In this document: positions 47,350-59,052 of the stretch, piece by piece
Position numbering within the stretch: the stretch's first letter is position 1
Layout: the number at the start of each line of letters is the position of its first letter
Notes under the pieces: generated by a model
Told to the model about the DNA's origin: nothing
What the model saw: the letters and a program-made list of their open reading frames with translations, nothing else
The model's database searches: none
Made by a program: the position numbers and the translations under genes
Assembly (NCBI GenBank): GCA_028274465.1
Contig: CM051455.1
Coordinates: 133,644,096 to 133,708,095, forward strand
Length of the DNA stretch: 64,000 nt
Direction of reading: 5' to 3'
Source: Plantago ovata
Lineage: Eukaryota; Streptophyta; Magnoliopsida; Lamiales; Plantaginaceae

Positions 47350-47864
47350 TTTATAAACCAAAATGTCAATTTAGCTCTGATGATACAGAACCTGAGGATA
47401 CTATGCCACTTGGAATTTGAATATCGTCCATATTGTGGCATTGACATAACAAAAGGCATCGACGAAACAAAATGGCAAGAGATAATAATGACGTGCATGA
47501 CAATATATTCAACTGATGAAGAACACCAATTAAGATGCGAAAGCTGCATTACAGGTTTCGAAGTTGAATGTTTCCGAAGCCTACAGATGTATCAAATGAT
47601 TCTTAATTCATCGTAAGAATACTTTTCGTACGTCTAATATCGTTCAATTCAAAACTATTCATTGCATAACTACAAAAACTATATACATTTATAGTACATC
47701 ATTTATGTTAAGTTCAATTACTCAATTAGTTATTTTTGGTTACGTTGAAAGTCATTATGTGAAGATTATATATTTACTTCATTCATTTCAATATATTATT
47801 TAATAAAACAACAATATTTTACAAAATTACGGTTCACACGCGTAGCGTGTGACGCAACCCGATT

Positions 47865-48612
47865 AGGGATGGCAAGTTGGGTCAGACAGCCCGAGCCCGG
47901 CCCAGACCCGACCTGATTTTGTCTGTCCAGGCCCGCCCGATCACCCTATTTGGTTGGGCTTGGGGCTGTTATATAGGCCCATGGGCTGGGTCTGGGCAAA
48001 AAATTCTAGCCCGCCCAGACCAAGTATATATATGTTTTCTTTACATTAGAGAAAAATATAATAAAATTTTATTATGAAAACTTCCTCCATTTAATTTCAT
48101 AATATAATTTTATTATATTTTTCTCTAATGTAATTTAGGAGTTATACGTGGTCAAGGGTCGCGATGAATAGTCCCCTTAGGAACTTTGTAATGAAACGGA
48201 GGAAGTATAACATATGTAAATATGCCTATTTAATTTGTTATTTATACACTAGTAGTATTAAATTAAGTTGTAATTTATACATTTTTTATACTTTGTTATG
48301 TATTTATAAAAAAATTTCTATTGAATTATATATTTTAAAATACACCACAACCAATAATTTATAACTTTTTGAAGTAAATTTTTGTTTTAATATCTAAAAT
48401 CTTTTGATTTCTAATTTAAAAAAAAATAAAAATTCCTAAAATGTGTGGTTTTTATTTTTTTTTAAATAAAAAAAATTAGGCCAGCCCGGCTCGGCCCATG
48501 ACGGGCTGTGCTTAGGCCTAAACTTTAGGCCCACCCTCGGGCTTGGGCCAGGGCCAAATTTCCTGGGCCAGTACTGGGCTTCTGGCGGCCCAACCCAGCT
48601 TACAAGTTGCTT
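47865..48612. mobile_element. hAT-like non-autonomous element, degenerate ends
   Basis: The left part (TAGGGATGGCAAGTTGGGTC, then GCCCGAGCCCGGCCC) and right part (GGCCAGCCCGGCTCGGCCC to GGCCCAACCCAGC) are inverted relatives around an AT-rich middle, the layout of plant hAT MITEs of the GGCCCG type. A second small AT-rich inverted repeat lies within (about 48050-48200). No clear target duplication was found. Confidence 0.5.
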
Positions 48613-48821
48613 CGGAACACACTTACAAGTTGGTCAGCTTTCTCTATATCCGGATGAAATTACACCTCCGTTTTGATATGATTTGACCAAAATTTTGCAC
48701 ATGTGTTTTATGAAATACACTGCTTAGTAGTTTCCTCAAACACATAAGTAAAATGATTTACAAAACGTATTTTGTCACTTGGTTCCGATTTTGAAAGTGT
48801 AGAGTAAAGGCAGTTTGTCCT

Positions 48822-49440
48822 TTATTTGTGTTGTTTATTCTTGAATGTGAGGTAACTACGACTGACTCGGATGAATGAAAGAAAGACACTCTTTTTACCA
48901 AAAAAACATAACAACAAAGAGAACGCCCCCCAACATTTAGGCACTTTTAGGAACTGTTGCATGTGAAATACTACTATAACTTTGTGTATTTGGTCTATTT
49001 TAAGTAAGTCGGGTCCCAATAAGAATTCCAATTCCACGATTGGTGTTATTCTCCAATTAGAGAGGCTAATATCATATTCCTTGTAAAAGCTTGGGTTATG
49101 ATCATTAGGGTGATACCTGAAAGGATTTGGGTCAACAACTGTCACTATGGAATATTTGCTCTTCATTAGCAACATAATCTTAATACAAAGCCAAAACAGA
49201 GCCAGATCAATGCCAAAAGCATAATTCAAATGTTCTTACCAATTAAAGCACAAATACATATATGCATCAGGAAACTTTAGATCATGCGTTAAATTCGAAT
49301 GCAAGGAAAGATCAATAGCCTGTCCAAAATTTTCATCATTGTCCTTGTTGACAAGCTCACAGATTCGAAGCTGTGCAAGACTAGCAACAGTTCGAGCTGA
49401 TGTAGCTGACGCTTAACTGAATCAACAACTGTCTCAAATT
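48822..49440 (-). pseudogene. Unrecognised coding-like fragments
   Basis: Minus strand. One open segment at about 49262-49412 reads SATSARTVASLAQLRICELV followed by NKDNDENFGQAIDLSL. Another at 48822-49229 contains VTVVDPNPFRYHPNDHNPSF. Residue composition looks coding, and the two may be neighbouring exons of one gene, but I recognise neither, and no start, splice sites or further exons support an intact gene. Confidence 0.3.
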
Positions 49441-49473
49441 TAAACGTTGAGGCAGAAGGATGTTAATTATGTT

Positions 49474-50464
49474 TAGGCTTTTGAAAGGGTTGGGTCGAAC
49501 CCAACCCAACCCGAAAATATAAGGAACGGGTTAAAATCCGAATCCAACCCGAAATTGTTTAAAATCAACCCGTATCCGTACGGGTTGGGTACGGGTTATG
49601 ATTTGTACAACCCGAAGAACCCGTATTTCTCAAACACTATTTCTTTTCCCCTTCTTCTTCACCATGGCCAAACTTTGAAATGTCATTACAACTTCGTTTC
49701 TTAACGAAATCGCATGATTCTAACGCCATTGGATTCGTATTGACGTCCTCTAGACGTTTCAACCTACCGTTCCAAGTTTCATCGCATTTTTGAGAATCCG
49801 CCATTAATGACTTGAAACTTTTCAAAAGCTCCGTACGACTTCATCATTTCTTAACGAAATCGCATGATTCCAAGTATTGACGTCTTCTAGGCGTTACAAC
49901 CTAACGTGTGAAGTTTCATTGCCTTTTCGAGAATCCTCCGTTTATGACTTGAAACTTTTCGAAAGCTTTTTCTCTTATTTCTTTGATATACATGCTAACT
50001 TGAAGAAATATACACTCTCCCATTTGGATATTATGAAATGTATTGCCTTGTTGTCTGGTACTGTTCCATTCAACTTGCTTACTATATATGCACCACAAAT
50101 TATAATTCAAGTGTTTTCCATTTTTGCTGAGTTGGGTTTCTAATCGGGTCGGGTCAGAAACCCCGTCGGTGTCAAAAAACCGAGTCGGGTGGGTCGGGCC
50201 AAAAACCGAGCTGGGTGGGTCGGGCCAAAAACTGAGTCGGGTGGCTCAGGTCATGTGCAGTGGTTGATGGGTTATGTTGGGTTAAGGTTTTAGTCCGGTG
50301 GGTTATGTTAATTTATTAGGTTGGGCTCGTGTTAAGGTCTCATGATTACGGGTATAATACGGGTTCGGATTATAACTCAACCCGTACCCATCACTTATTA
50401 TTAAAGAAGGATATTAATCAGATTGGGGTTGGATTGGGTTGAACTCAACCCATTTAAAAGCCTA
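49474..50464. mobile_element. hAT-type non-autonomous element with 8-bp target duplication
   Basis: This 991-bp element starts TAGGCTTTTGAAAGGGTTGG and ends CCATTTAAAAGCCTA (inverted). It is flanked on both sides by ATTATGTT (49466-49473 and 50465-50472). Outer parts are rich in AACCC/GGGTT motifs. The middle contains two diverged copies of a segment (AAATCGCATGATTC...TTGACGTC.TCTAG) at about 49705 and 49857. It encodes no transposase. Confidence 0.85.
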
Positions 50465-50740
50465 ATTATGTTCTACTGGTTGGAGGTAAGTACGAACTAC
50501 GAAGTATACTAATGTGCACAAATACTAATACTTTTTAAGGGGTTAAGTGCTCGGAATAAAAATTTAGAGGGTGAAGTGCTTAAATCATCAACTTTAGGGG
50601 TGAAATTAATTATTTTTTTCCCTTTCGAATAAAACTAAATTCTTTCCCTTCCGATAATCGTCTTCTTCGGTTGGTAATTGCAAAGGGCAACTAAATTGCA
50701 TTCCCTGGAGAATCAAATCACCAACAATATCATCATCGCC

Positions 50741-53700
50741 ATGGCTACTGATATCGCCACCTTGGAGAAAAGGTCTATCCTTCCCCCAAATTTTCAGCTT
50801 CTATTTTCACTTTTTTTTCCATCTCCGAATGAATATTTTTTGGTTGATTTTCATTATAAATGAGGATTTTTGTTAATGTTTGTTGTGCTACTACAATTTT
50901 CGATCCTGAAAGCATTTTTTTTTTTAAATCAGTCTACAGTAGTTAAATTTCTCAATTTATTCGGTATTGGTAATTTTTTCATTATCAGATTGTGAAGGCT
51001 TAGTTTTTGTTGTTGTTATTCATTACTGCTTGCTGTGTTAAGAAGATCACTCTTTGTTACCTTAATGCTCATAGATTTACAATTAACATATTGCATTAAT
51101 CTTCTGCAATGTTAAATTGATGCATTAACCTTAATGCTCTATACGCACGTTTCGTGATGTTAAACAAGATTGTTCGATTTTTTTTTCAGGTACTGCAATG
51201 CTTGTAAGAGGCAAGGGATACATCCAAACAAGGAAATTGTTGCAGCATTGTTCCAGGTTTGATACTATGGCAGTTATTGTTTTCGTTACATGCAAATAAT
51301 GGAATGAAATTCGTTCGTGCTCTACTTATTATGATCAAAGTTGAAGAGAATTGTGCTTCTTTGTTTGATGATTATGGTACAGGCTAAGATAAAAAGAGCT
51401 CGCCGTGAGGTACCTAGCCTCGTGATTTCACTGGATGAGTTGAAAGATGTTGATACCCTCCCACTTCGCCATCTATTAGAGGAGATCAATATGTCTGAGA
51501 TTGACGCAGTTGACATGGTAAATAGATCTTCATGTGTTCTCAACGGAGAAAATGTTTCAGTATTGCTACATGCTGTCAGCAAAAAGCTCCGGGTGGTTGA
51601 TATATGTGACATCTCATTTGGGAAGGAATTCTTGATGTATGTGATTGTGCCTCCGTCCTAGATTATTCTGATTCTTCTGTAGTAAGAACATTTCCTTTTT
51701 TACGTTAGCTGATTGAGTGACACAGAAACTAAAAGTGTTCTAAGTATAATGTTTGCTTTGCTACCCACCACATGAATCGAAACATACTTCACTTTGGTGT
51801 ATTTTCTTACAGCTACACATATACTTATGAACAAGCTGCGACTTTGTACTTGTGCATTATTTCCTTGGGTGCCCCTTCAAGATGCGTTGATCAATGTGTA
51901 ACAAATTCAAAAACTGAGGTTTCAGAGTTTACAGATGCAAATGTAGAAGTCTAGAAGGCACCACAGTTAGGATTGCAGAGCATAATTGTCTTTCATATGT
52001 GCCATAGAAGTTTAGATTGCATTTCCAGATCTTTGTTATCTTCAGCCTTGAACTACTTATGGTCTATGGCTAGTATAGCATCTGTGTTCTAGATTCATGT
52101 CTCATGCATGCACACACATGTATCCTCAGACACAAGTATGGAAAATTGCATGTTTATAAAAGCACATAGTATGCTTTATCTGTTTCATTATGGTGCTTTT
52201 TTACTACCACTTGGTTTTTATTACTCAAGGCATGTGCATATGTTTCTAATGTTTCATGCCAGGAATCTTGCTCAACGAGGTTTAGCATGCCATGTCCTAA
52301 ATCTAAGATCATCTCATTTCCGGAAGCTCAATATGGTTGGATCTTTTTTGCGGATGCATACACTTAACCTTGATTTCAGTGCTTCGCTTACTAGCTTTCG
52401 GGAGGATTGCTTTTCCTGCATGCCAAGCTTGAAACTCCTTTCATTATGTGGAACAAGAATTTCAAACCTGTGGACAACCAGTTCTGCATTAGCAAATCTC
52501 CCGTCTCTTGTTGAGCTTCGGTTTCAAAATTGTATATATTGTACAGATGTTGATCAGTCTCCTGGATCATCAAATGAGTCCAACAGGGGTGTTGATTCAA
52601 GTGGTATAATGTTTGGTGCTGATGATATTTTACCAGATATAGGGTTTAATTCAGATGATGAAGATATGAGTGATTATAATATTTTTCGGGATGTCAGAAA
52701 CACTGATGATGAGTCTTCAGATGACAGTGAGGTTGATTTTTCAGGTAATGGTCAAGAATTCTATAGGGCAGAAGCTTTGCCTGATATACCTCTGGGTTGG
52801 GAAGATTTGGAGAATGAGGTATTGAAAATTTTACAAGTTTTGCATCTCAGTTTGAAGATAACTTTTCCCTTTGTATTGTCTGTGCTTATTGTTTTGCTAG
52901 AACTCTTTCATCTTGTTTTTTTTTTTTTGGTTTAGGGCCTTTTTTTACCTGTAAGGTTGCCATCTTTATGATTCCTTGTCTAAAAGTGAGATATTCAAGA
53001 AGTCTTTCAAAAGTATTAAAGCAGTCTGGATATAGAATCTACTTTTATATCAGGCTCTGCAGGTCTTTAATAAGGATACCACGTTTTTATAGTGCATAAA
53101 CCCGTTAACTTGAAAGCATAAAACATTCCTGATGAATATCTGTTCTGTTTGATAGCAGGTTTATTTTGGCATATGGCATATGCAGAATGAAGATTTATTC
53201 TCTTATGGATCAGGCATCTCCACTAATATGGTTGGTAGTGCTCCAAGAAGTTGCATTTGTCGTCATCCATCCCCAATATGTCACAACAAACATTACAGAG
53301 ACTATATGATAGCTTCACTACCAAGCCTTAAGATTCTAGACAATTTACCAATTGGAAATGTTGAAAGAGAAAAAGCTAACCACGTATTCTCAAGTAACTT
53401 CGAAAAACTGCCATACAGAAGGCATAAAAAAGAAAGTGTGGTAAGTTTACTGCAGAGACGGGAGAGTCACTCAAAGTTATCTCATTATTGCTATTCTAGG
53501 TCATTATGTGCTGCCAAAATGGGATCTTCAGCGAGGCCTAGCATACATCCACTTTCTATTATGGATGGTGCATCAAGAGATGATAGGAGAAACTTTCGTC
53601 CGAGACAGTTTGAGTACCATCCATCTGATCCAAGCCTTATGGTTTTCGGAACTCTGGACGGGGAAGTTGTCATTATAAACCATGAGAGTGGGAAGATTAT

Positions 53701-56700
53701 GAGTTACATTCCGTCACTTGGAGCTATGAGTAGTGTCCTGGGCTTATGTTGGCTCAAGAAATATCCTTCTAAGGTATGCCATTGGACTATTTTTTTAGTG
53801 GACATTGCTTTTGGCTTTGAGATGCTATTATGCCTTTCCGATTCATTTGCCCTATCATTGTGTTTTCTGTGCGCTGCAGGGTATAAGTCTATGTACAATC
53901 TAATAAAGCAGGGTATAAGTCTATGTACAATCTAATAATTTTGTCCACTTTGACATCAAATCCTAAAATGCTCAAACTTGAGACTTGAACCTCTACTGAT
54001 GTGCCAAATTTAAAATGTTAATGTTACCACTAATTCCGTGCGTTTAATTAATACATATTTATTTAATTGTCCTGAATGATATATTTTTTCGAATTATCTA
54101 GTTCCAGTGAAGGGATTAGTAATGAGTCAACAGTTGCATAACTATGGCCCTATCCTTCAGTTAGATTCTCACAATATATCCACAAGTTGCTTGTTTCGTA
54201 GATTTAGATGGAGCAAAGAGAAAAGAGTTCGAAGTTTCATTATAATTAGATCATTTGTTGAATTCGGTTCTCATTATTAATTTGCGGACAACACTCTAGT
54301 TAATAAGCTTTGAAATGTCATTACTATTTTTTCAAACATTTTGTACCTTCTTTTAGGTATAATCTTTGTAATGTGCGAGGTATTTGGTTGTTGGATATTC
54401 TCTTAAAATACCACAATGATCTGGGTTTTTCTTTTTCTCTTTCACCAGTTGATTTACTTGGCATAACGATAACATAGATAGATAGACTTCTGTATCTAAT
54501 TTTACATATCCTGATACAGAGCCAAGTAATGGACATTATTTATAGTTAACTCCTTTATCTGAAATCATATGGTCTAAAAATAGTTCAACGTTCCATTGGG
54601 TAATCCAAGCAATGTTGTCTAAGTTTGAATTTTATCTCTTCCACTATAAACTCATCTGAAAGGTAATTGGTCCTGGCTTCATTAATCAATTACATTTTAA
54701 ACCATGAGGTCGTGGAGTAGATGTAAAGCATGTTGGCCTTTTACTTTTGCGCTCAGACTCTTACCTTTTTTCTTTTTGTCAACACTTTCAAAAGCATGCT
54801 AAGTCTGCTTTACATGTCCATACTTCTCTCTGATCTGGCGCTAACTGGAAACTTTTCCGTTTCAGCTCATTGCTGGCTCTGATAATGGTTCACTCAGGTT
54901 GTATGACACACAACATATGCCCACCACAAGCAGAGGCACTTATCTAGGCCGTGGTTCCGTCAACTTTGATGAGTTTGACCAGTTGACTTCTGTTCATGTC
55001 AATTCCACTGATGAACTGTTCCTTGCAAGTGGATACTCGAAACATGTTGCCTTGTATGATATCAACACTGGAAGACGCTTGCAGATTTTTGCTGACATGC
55101 ATCAAGAACATATTAATGTGGTCAAGTTCTCGAACCACTCCCCATCTCTCTTCGCCACTTCATCCTTCGACAAGTGTGTTAAGATGTGGGATCTAAGGCA
55201 AAAGCCAAATCAACCTTGTTATACAGCTTCAAGTTCCCGAGGGAATGTGATGGCCTGCTTTTCTCCGGATGATCATTATATTCTAGTTTCAGCTGTTGAC
55301 AATGAGGTGACTTTCTGAAATAATTTAATATCGCATTCGAACCTTCTCATCAGTCAATATTAGACTATTAGTGCATTGGGGCTATATTCCATTACCTTGC
55401 TAGCTGTTTATTCAAATTGCTTGTCTGGTAAAGTAAGTACTTTCGAGTTCATTTGGAATCTGGTGCTTCTAGGAAAGATTATTGGTTTGTGCAGATTTCC
55501 TTGTGGCTCAAATGCAAGTGAGTGGACAGTGGAGGAAGTTACTGTGCCTATTTTATTCGAAGGGGATTTTTTTTTTTTTTTTTTGGTATATGATGGCTTG
55601 ACTGGTGCATTTGTATTTTGTTGATTATAAGTTGGAATTGTTACTACCTATGCTATCAAATTCCAAAAAGTGTCTAGGATCATGATGACAAAATCTGAAA
55701 CCTATTGATATTTGACATAGCTTTTCACTGCCAATTTTAATACCAAACGAGAATTATCATTGTACAGGTGAAACAACTATTGGCTGTAGATGGGAGGCTT
55801 CATCTCGACTTTGGTATCGCTCCTATCGGAACTTCTCAGAACTACACTCGTTCTTACTACATGTGTGGAAGAGATTATGTACTAAGTGGAAGTTGTGAGG
55901 AGCGTGTAGTTCGTATTTGCTGTGCTAATACAGGGAGGCGGCTCAGGGATGTCTCATTGGAGGTCTGTTGTTTTTTTATTCCTTATTATCTTTCAGCCAT
56001 CCAGTTTGCATGTCATTGCTATGTTCTTTGTGGTCGATTGACCTTTTAGTTATATAAGAATGGGAGATGTCAACTGATGCAAACATGGAAACTGTTACTA
56101 CTTGAACCAAGAACTGCTCTTTCCATCAACAAGACTCAAACCTGATACATTGAAAGCAACTCAAGTCCTTTACTACTTCAGCCAATAACTGCTAATTGTC
56201 ATCCATTTAGTCTGTTGTTAATCTTAATCATCATCATTCATATCCGTATTGTAAATCTTACCTAAGTCACTTGGTTTGATACTTCAGGGTAAAAGTGCAG
56301 GAGCATCCATGTTTGTTCAGTCTTTGAGGGGAGATCCTTTCAGGGTAATGTTTCGTATCACCCCTATCACTTCTGCACACGTCTGACATGTAAAGCTTGT
56401 TCTTCCACGATTTTAGGAACAAGCAGCTACAACCATTATCGCTTGTTAATAAAATCCCCAAGTCTTTTCAAATGCTTATCCCGTATCTTGATTGCAGGAT
56501 TTTAACATGAGTGTCTTGGCAGCCTATCCAAACTCAAACGCAAACTCAAATGCAGAAATCGTAAAGGTAAATCATAAACCTCATGCCTCTGAACTTCAAT
56601 TTTCTCCAAGCAATATAGTGTGGCATTTCTAACGATTTCAGCAAAATTACAGATAAATATGTTGGCTCCCCGTGACTATGACAAGTCAGATTCTTACACT

Positions 56701-56736
56701 CACCATCATCACAGGGTAAATGGAATGGGAGGTTAA
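50741..56736 (+). CDS. DHU1: LRR/WD40 protein, DHU1-like (DWD type)
   Basis: Ten GT-AG exons (50741-50772, 51190-51256, 51383-51636, 52263-52818, 53159-53773, 54866-55306, 55768-55962, 56288-56344, 56498-56566, 56653-56736) join in phase to 789 residues. The N-terminus (MATDIATLEKRYCNACKR) is followed by leucine-rich repeats (LNMVGSFLRMHTLNLDFS, MPSLKLLSLCGTRI, LPSLVELRFQNC), an acidic Asp/Ser stretch in exon 4, a basic linker, then WD40 repeats (GTLDGEVVIINHESGK, AGSDNGSLRLYD, ASGYSKHVALYD, TSSFDKCVKMWDLRQ, SGSCEERVVRIC). The WDLR motif is the WDxR signature of DWD proteins that bind DDB1 in CUL4 ubiquitin ligases. In Arabidopsis DHU1 is a negative regulator of UV-B response; assignment to DHU1 is from memory of the family. 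The exon 5 start could also be 53186. Confidence 0.85.
53879..53940. repeat. 31-bp tandem duplication in DHU1-like intron 5
   Basis: GGGTATAAGTCTATGTACAA with its following TCTAATAA occurs twice in a row within the intron. It has no coding effect. Confidence 0.85.
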
Positions 56737-56979
56737 TATTCGTAGCAGTTTCATCTGTACTTTACGTGCCTCTGATGCCATCTGAAACTAGTTATATGAC
56801 CACACTCTTCTTGTATGTAAAGTTCATTTTAGCTTCATTTGTTAGGTTGTTACCATGTCAATTAGTATGTGTACTGCAAGATTATGTAAACAAACTCAGA
56901 CCCGATCTACATAAGTTTTTTAACGTACCATTCGATTTGGGTCCAAACCATCTGAATAATGAATATGATCCAGTTTGAG

Positions 56980-58030
56980 GAATGTCATCACTCTTTTGAC
57001 ACTAGAACTTTCCCTGACATGTATAGTGTAATTTATTGAATTTTGAAGATTGACCTCTGGTGACTGCTGGACCGACTTACTAAGTCACTGTTTTCAAGTT
57101 CATGCATCGAACTTGACAATGTTCTGAATCTCAATAAATTTTGCAACCTTGGATCTGGTAATATATCTTCACTAACTTGTCATGTTCAAGGAAACTTCTA
57201 GTTCTCCAGTTGTCACTAGGACAGAGCTCAAATCCTTCGCCACTAAGACACTGACCGTATACTCTATGCTACAACATGGTGTAATGAGTTCAGATGTTTT
57301 TTGTTTTGTATACTGCACCACGAAGCACGCACTTTGTGTAAGTGTGTTGCTACATAACTGTGTAAGTGTATTACGACATATTAAAGCATCATGAGACAAT
57401 TGCAGTAGCATAGAAGAACCGCTACTTGGCTAGTAATGGACTAATGGTATATAATGTTACCCTACCTTACCTTTGTGTTTGGGGTTCATTCGTGCATGCA
57501 GAAACAGATAGGCATGTAAATGCTCCAGCTAGCACGACTCATTTAAGTGCAAAAAACAACACTTGGGGTAGGTAAAATGTGAATTAGAGCCTTCAAATGC
57601 ATTTATAGCTACCAAAGTCAAATAGTCTTTCTAGTATAGTTACATTCTTGATGATGACTATTGTGAAGTATATCACATGTCATGTTACACTTTGATAAAG
57701 TAGGACCACCACCGATTTAAGTGTAAAAAAGATATTACTATTATCCTAATTTACACTAATATGTCACATTGTGGCACAAAATGGGATAGAGAATCTACAA
57801 CGGCAAATGACTAGTACCCCATGACGATTTCTAAACCTTACTGTAGTTGAGAGTAGATAACAAGTTGTTAACGAATTCAAGCTGCAACCCATTTCATCCG
57901 GTACGTACATCTAATCATATCATATGCAAATATAATGGCATGTTCTAGAAGTAAAATCCTTCTATGGCATTAACAAATGAATATGTGTATTAAAATAAAT
58001 TAGCCAGGTGTAATGTTATCCTAGTACCTT
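56980..58030. other. Spacer between DHU1-like and GASA genes
   Basis: Contains the 3' flank of the DHU1-like gene and the upstream region of the GASA gene. No gene is seen. Confidence 0.5.
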
Positions 58031-58037
58031 CACCCTC

Positions 58038-58045
58038 TATAAATA
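58038..58045 (+). promoter_or_regulatory. TATA box of GASA gene
   Basis: TATAAATA lies 96 bp upstream of the ATG, in the expected position for a short plant 5' UTR. Confidence 0.7.
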
Positions 58046-58133
58046 CTCACCAAACCTTGTTGTACACATCACTAGACTTCTCTTTACTAGCTCACTTTTT
58101 TTTTCACCAAGCATCCCTCAGATCAAAAAGAAA

Positions 58134-58530
58134 ATGAAGGCACTGTTTCTGGCTTCACTGCTCTTGTTTGCTCTGTTGTTGAGCAACAGTTTCATTGATG
58201 CAACTATGGCGGCCGCCGACTCCGGTAAGTCACTAATTTCTTACCAGTATCCATCTTAATACTACTACTAGTGTTGTGCATTTCTATGTACATAAACACT
58301 TAAACAGCACATCACTAAACATCTGGATTCTGGATTATTTCGCAGCAAATTGCGCGGGAAGATGCAGTAACCGTTGCCAAAAGGCCGGATTCAATGACCG
58401 TTGCCTCAAGTACTGTGGCATCTGCTGCGAAAAATGCAAATGTGTGCCTTCTGGAACTTACGGTAATAAGCACCAGTGCCCTTGCTACAGAGACATGGTG
58501 AACTCCAAAGGAAAGCCTAAGTGCCCTTAA
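58134..58530 (+). CDS. GASA/snakin cysteine-rich peptide
   Basis: Two exons (58134-58224, 58346-58530) encode 91 residues. The N-terminus [20 protein letters not shown] is a signal peptide, so the product is secreted. The mature C-terminal domain has the twelve cysteines of the GASA family (C-X3-C-X3-C-X8-C-X3-C-X2-CC-X2-C-X-C, then C-X-C and a last C) with the hallmark [27 protein letters not shown] and KGKPKCP end, closest to snakin-1. Snakin peptides are antimicrobial, and GASA peptides are gibberellin-responsive regulators of growth. Which applies here cannot be told from sequence. The intron lies just before the cysteine domain, as is common in the family. A TATA box is in place. Confidence 0.95.
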
Positions 58531-59052
58531 ACATGTTCTCATACTGTACTAGACGATATACTGTAAGATTTTCGAAATAAATGGGATCAAATGTAGTATG
58601 TATACTACTAGTATTTGATTTCCATATGTCGTTAATTTCATGTTTTCGTGTACCTACCTTCTGGTGTCTAATTTGGCAGGCAATGCCAGAGCAGAAATTG
58701 TGTATGATTTACGGACTTATAAAAAAACATCACACAAAACAGTAGTAGGCAAAAATGTCACAACAAAAGAGTACTTAGGCACTTATTGCACTGTAGATAT
58801 TGTGAGCTAATAATCTCAAACACACAACAGAATCAAATGAAGAAGACAACAAGTCAACAACCAACAAAGACACTAACACAACAAACGAAACCGAAATCAA
58901 GACGACACAGACACAAATGGAGAAGACAACAACCAACAGTCTCATGAGGCCTAGCTACGTTGAGTTCCTAAAAAAAACATGGTGGTAGTAATAATAAGAT
59001 AACAACACGAGATAGTACGAACGGACACAGATTGATTGATCGACAAGATCAA

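Noticed and set aside
55580..55624. Coding continuation of the DHU1-like exon 6 through the intron
   Set aside because: The frame has a stop at 55316-55318 and a good GT donor at 55307, and exon 7 joins in phase to the expected family sequence.
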